Made by a program: the position numbers and the translations under genes. The notes beneath the pieces were generated by a model, which saw only the letters and a list, made by a program, of their open reading frames with translations, made no database searches and was not told the DNA's origin. From Euleptes europaea (Eukaryota > Chordata > Lepidosauria > Squamata > Sphaerodactylidae), in NCBI RefSeq assembly GCF_029931775.1, contig NC_079331.1, forward strand, positions 23,003,720 to 23,067,719: a DNA stretch of 64,000 nt, given 5' to 3'. Every line of letters begins with the position of its first letter. Position 1 is the stretch's first letter. This document shows, in pieces, positions 50,301 to 56,300 of the stretch.

Positions 50301-53300
50301 CCACCCACCTTTTTGTCAAGGACTCTAAACCTACTCGTGTGAGTCAAATGCTTTAAAGGCAGGCAGGCCAGTTGGGCGGAGTCTCTTAGCTCCTTAAAGA
50401 CAACTTACATGTCTGCTTTATTTTTGCTTCAAGGTGGGGGGGACTACTGAGAGGACTAAAACCATTTGAACACCGCAAACCCCTCCCTTCTGCTACTGCC
50501 TGTTGTGATATTCAGGACTTAGGGATCCCGTGATAAATGTTAAGTGCTGGAATAACTCAGTTTTGCATTTTAGATTTACCTAATTCGGAAAGGGCACTCT
50601 TAATTAAAACTGTAAATTCCCGTTCTTGCCCTCCCTCTCCCCAAATTAGGAATCTGATTTCATTTTCATTAGCTGCTTCTAAGATTTCCCTACCCACCTT
50701 GTACCCTCAAACCAGCATCTCAGGATTCCTTGTTTGTGAATAGGATGGTGATGCTTAATGTAGCTTAAATAGCACAGACCTATCTCGACTGTTGTATTTA
50801 ATAATTATCATCTGTGTCCTTTTGACTAATAAATAGCTTTGTTTCCTGCTGTCAGAAGTGGGATTGAAATGCATGTATATCTGAGGAAGGGAGGAGAGTG
50901 GGGAAGGAATCAAATTCATCCTTCCCCAGACAATCAATCAAAATTGACGGGCCCTTTAACGTACCATTTGTCGGGCACTGTAGTTTTAAAATGGGAACTG
51001 TCCGTAACGTGTAGCTGGAAGCCTTTGCGGCTTTAATGTTTGACAAAAACACGTCTGCGGCATAGAGGGGGGGAAGGCAGGTTCAGTGAAGAGCCCGTGA
51101 GGCTTTAAGGAAATAATTCTGTAGTGTCCTACAGTACTTTAGTCTTTAAATCTATATATCTCAGCAACCTGTCAGGATATTGTCGAAGGCTTTCACGGTC
51201 AGAGTTCATTGGTTCCTGTAGGTTATCCGGGCTGTGTAACCGTGGTCCTGGAATTCTCTTTCCTGACGTTTCGCCAGCAACTGTGGCAGGCATCTTCAGA
51301 GTAGTAACACTGAAGGACTCTGAAGATGCCTGCCACAGTTGCTGGCGAAACGTCAGGAAAGAGAATTCCAGGACCACGGTTACACAGCCCGGATAACCTA
51401 CAGGAACCTGTCAGGAGTTTTGTATAAATAACCAATGGGATCATCTCTTTTTTTTTTTTTTTTTTTGAAAATTTTATTGGTTTTTATAATATAAATTTTC
51501 CATGTTAACAAACAACAATATACTTAGTATTAAAAACTAAATCATAGATAATGTTGTTATAATTGTTTAAGTGCTAAATAAAAATAAAAAATAAAGGAAA
51601 AATTATTGACTTCCCCATCACCTCCGTCCGCCTCTTAATAAAGTATTCTATCCCATCGTGATATGGTCTGATCTTAATTATTCTTATATCTCAATTAGAT
51701 TTCAATCACATTATACTATCAATATAATTGATTACGTTTCTTTATGTTAACAATGTCATCTAGATCAGATTAAAAGGTACTTTTCCATTTTCCCCAGTCC
51801 TAGTTCATATTCACAATATTTCATCCAAGCCTCCCATTCCTCCATAAATTGAACATTGTCTTTTTGATTTGAAATAGCTGTAAGTTTTGCCATTTCCACC
51901 AGTTCAAACATTTTCATAGTCCAGTCTTTTTTCCCAGGAGTGTCTGCCCCTTTCCATTTTGCTGCATAAAGCAGTCTTGCAGCTGTAGTCGCGTAAATCA
52001 AAAAAATCCTGTGTTTTAACAAATCATCAGGTATCATACTTAATAGCATCATTTCTGGTGTTTTGGGTATATTTTTTTGTACTATTAGTCTTAATTCATT
52101 ATAAATCATATCCCAAAAGTCCTTAGCTTTGTCACAAGTCCACCACATATGATAAAAAGAACCAACTTCTTTATTACATTTCCAACATTTAGGGGATGTC
52201 ACTTTGTAGATCTTTGCAATCTTCTTAGGCGTTAAATGCCATCTATACATCATTTTATAGATATTTTCTCGAATTGACTGCGCATTTATTCCTTTCAGGT
52301 CTTTCGCCCATAGTCTTTCCCATTTGTTTAGGGCAATATCATGTCCCACAGTTTGAGCCCAATTAATCATTGTTGGTTTGATTATTTCCTGCTCACAATA
52401 AATTGTTAAAAGAAAATTATACATTTTAGAAATCAGTTGAGTATTATTATCTAATAGCATCCTGTGAAAAGGCGATTTTTCTTTAGAGAATCCATTCTTC
52501 ATATCTTGTGTAAATACTGATTTAATTTGATGATATTGAAGCCATTGTAAATCGTCTTTAAGTAACTGAAAGTCTTTTAGTGAGCTTTTCTTTCCTTCCC
52601 ATTTAATTAACTCTTGGTAGGTGATAAATTTGTCCAATCTAAGTGGGCGTAGTGTCAACATTTCTTGAGGTGATATCCACATCGGTGTTACTGGTTCAAA
52701 AATATGTTTATATCTCATCCATATATGAAATAAGGAGGACCTGATTATATGGTTACGAAATGATGCTTGTATCTTAATTTTACCATACCATAAATAGCCA
52801 TGCCATCCACTTATATTGTTAAAACCTTCAAGATCTAACAAACGCGAATTGGATAAGTTCATCCAGTCCTTTAGCCATACTAAAGCGGCCGCTTCAGCAT
52901 AAAGTTGAAAGTTAGGTAGTGCTAAACCTCCTCTAACTTTAGAGTCCACCAGATGTTTATAAGCAATCCTCGGTTTTTTCCCTTGCCAGATGAAATTTAA
53001 TACGTCTTTCCTCCAGGTATCAAAGTATTTAATATGTGATATTATAGGCAGATTTTGGAATAAGAAAAGCATCCTTGGTAAAATGTTCATTTGGACTGTT
53101 GATATACGTCCCAAAAGTGACAATTTTTTATTTGACCAAATGATCATATCAGTTTTTATTTTGTCCCATAGTTTAAGATAGTTATTGGTTATCAAGTCTT
53201 TATTCTTTGCAGAGATCCAGATTCCCAAATATTTGATCTTATTAGCCTTCTCCCAACCTGTGTATGATATAAATTCCTGTTGTTCTATTTCTGATAAATT

Positions 53301-56300
53301 CTTAAATATTGTCTTTGTTTTTTCTTGGTTAACTTTAAATCCCGATACATTTCCAAAATCGTCCAAAGTTTCCAACAATATCTTCATTGATTGTGTTGGG
53401 CTCTCCAAGATTAACAGAAGATCATCCGCGAATGCTCTCAATTTGAATTCATGTTTTTTAATTTTTAATCCGCGAATGTCCTCCATACTCCTTAGCTTAC
53501 AACATAATGATTCCAACACCAACAAAAATAATAATGGAGACAGAGGACATCCTTGTCTGGTTCCTTTCTTGATTGCGCAATTGTCAGACATCGATTCATT
53601 CACCAGAATTTTTGCCTGTTGGGATTATATATGGCCGATATACCTCTCAAGAAACGGTCTCCAAAATTTAATTTTTCCAATATCTTTTTCATAAAGTCCC
53701 AGGAGACCATATCAAAGGCTTTCTCAGCATCCAAAAATACAAAGGCCGCCGTTTGTTGAATATTCTGGTCATAATATTCCAATGAATCTAATAAAACTCT
53801 TATATTATCTTTAATTTGCCTTCCTGGAACAAAACCTGCTTGGTCTTCATGTATAAGGTCCTTAATAAAATGCTTTATCCTATTCGATAAGACCGAAGCA
53901 TAAATCTTATAATCCACATTTAACAGCGAGATAGGTCTATAATTTGAATTTTTTTCTGGATCCCTTCCTTCCTTAGGTATCAACGATATAAATGCATGTG
54001 ACCAAGTCTCTAGGGATGCTCCCTTATCCAAAATTGTGTTACAAAGTAATACAAAAAAGTTCACTAAATTGTCACTAAATGCTTTATAAAATAATGCAGT
54101 AATTCCATCTGGTCCTGGTGTCTTGTCCGTTTTTTGTTTCATTATTGCTTCTTGTATTTCGTCCTTTGTAATTGGTGCATCTATCCATTCTTGTTGGGGC
54201 TTTGAAAGGACATTCATCTGTATTGAATTTAAAAACTTGTCTATTTTCTTTTTTGAGATATTTTCTTTCTGATATAACTTAGTATAGAATGAAACAAATT
54301 CTTTTTGTATATCCGTAGTTGTATAAACTGGTCCTTTAGCGGATTGAATTTTTGTTATAATCTTGTTTTGAAATGAATCTTTCAGTTGGGTCGCCAAAAA
54401 TTTCCCAGGTTTATTAGCATGTTCAAAGTATTTTTGTTTAGCAGATTTTAAATTTTTGTTCATTTCCTCCATTAATATCAAATTTAGTTGGTGTTTAGAT
54501 ACAGAAATCTTCATTTGAATGTCATTTTTCTCTTCTTCATATAAAGCCATAGCCAGTTTTTGCTCCAAATTTTGTAAATCCCAGAGTATATTATTAGTAA
54601 ATTGTAGTTGAGTTTTCTTCCAGGCTGTGTGTTTCTGTATCATAAATCCTCTTAGAACAGCTTTAAATGCATCCCAAACTGTATTCAGCGAAGTTTCCCC
54701 ATTAAGGTTAATTTCAAAAAAGTCTTTAATTAAGTCCTGTAGTTCTTTTTGAATCTTGTTATCCTTTAAAAGTTTATCATTTAATCGCCATCTAAATGCT
54801 TGTTTATTGTTCCATTCAAATGTAACTGGATTATGATCAGAAAAAGTTCTTGGTGCAATTTGGATTTTACGTAGTTGCGTGAAAATAGATTTACTAGCCC
54901 ATATCATGTCTATTCTGGAGTGTGAGTCGTGTCTCGCTGAATAAAAAGTATATTCTTTAGCCGTTGTATTCATTGTTCTCCAGATGTCTTGTATTTCCAA
55001 TTCTGAAGCCATGGTGAAGAAGGTTTTAGGTAAGCATCCTTCGTTTTCGTCTTTTGCTTTTGATTTTTTATCCAAGATTGGGAGAGTAACACCATTGAAG
55101 TCGCCCATCAAAAGAATCTGATCATTTGCATACTGAGAAATCAATTCATGGAGTTGTCCATAAAATTTAGCTTTTCCTTCGTTAGGTGCATATATTCCTA
55201 CTACAATCGTCTTTTGCCCCAATATTTTGGTCTTGATAATCACAATTCTCCCTTCATTGTCTTTGTACAGTAGTTCAGGACTAAGGCTAGAATGAGCATA
55301 TATCACAACTCCCTTTGTTTTTGTTTTAGCCGATGCAACAAATGCTTGTCCAAGCATTTGCCTATCCAGGTATTTTTTGTGTTTTGTTGCTATATGGGTC
55401 TCTTGCAAACAAATTAGGGAGTATTTGTATTTCTGTAAATATTTAAAAATTCTAGCCCGTTTGGTTTTTTCATTCAAACCATTCACATTCCAAGAAATTA
55501 CTTTTGCCATGATGTAGTAATTATTGAAGCAAAATATTCAGTCTATAACACAGTGCCTCCTTCTGCTCCCTGTGGTTCTTCTTCTTCTTCCTCTTCCTTT
55601 TGTTCCAGGGTTAGTCCTTTAAGTTCTGTCTTGTATTTCCTCAGAAATTTTCCCACATCCGATGGAGATAAGATTGTCATTTTCATTTCTTTGTTGGTAA
55701 AAGCCAAGCCTTGTGGCATAATCCAACGATATTTGATACCATTAGCTTTCAAAACAGACACAAATTCTTTGTAATTATTCCTCTGTGAGAGTAAATGTCT
55801 TGGTATGTCCTTTAATAATATTAGAGGAGTATCTCCTGCTGAAACCGGACTGTCATAGTGGATCTTCATGATCTTATCCTTGATCCTAGTGTCATAGAAA
55901 ACAATCATGAGATCTCTTGGTTTAGATCTTTTCATTCTTGCAGGTAATGGTATTCTGTAAACTCTGTTGATGGCTTGGGTCAGTTCTTGTTCTTCTATTT
56001 GAAATATATAGGCCAGATTTGGGACTACAGTTTCTTTGTTGTCTCCCATCATATCTGGAAAATTGCGCAGACGAAGGTTGGTTTCTCTAACTCTCATCTC
56101 CATCATTGCTATCTGATCTTTAACAGCTGTCTGATTAGTTTGTATTATTTCAATCTGCTTCTCTTGGCTTGCTAATTTTTTCTTTGTATCCTTGTGTTCT
56201 TCCATCAGTTTCTTAACTGATGAATCCATTGCTTGCATATCCGTCTTCATAGTATTCATTTGGGTCTTTACAACTTTAAGGTCTTCTGTAACCACATCTA

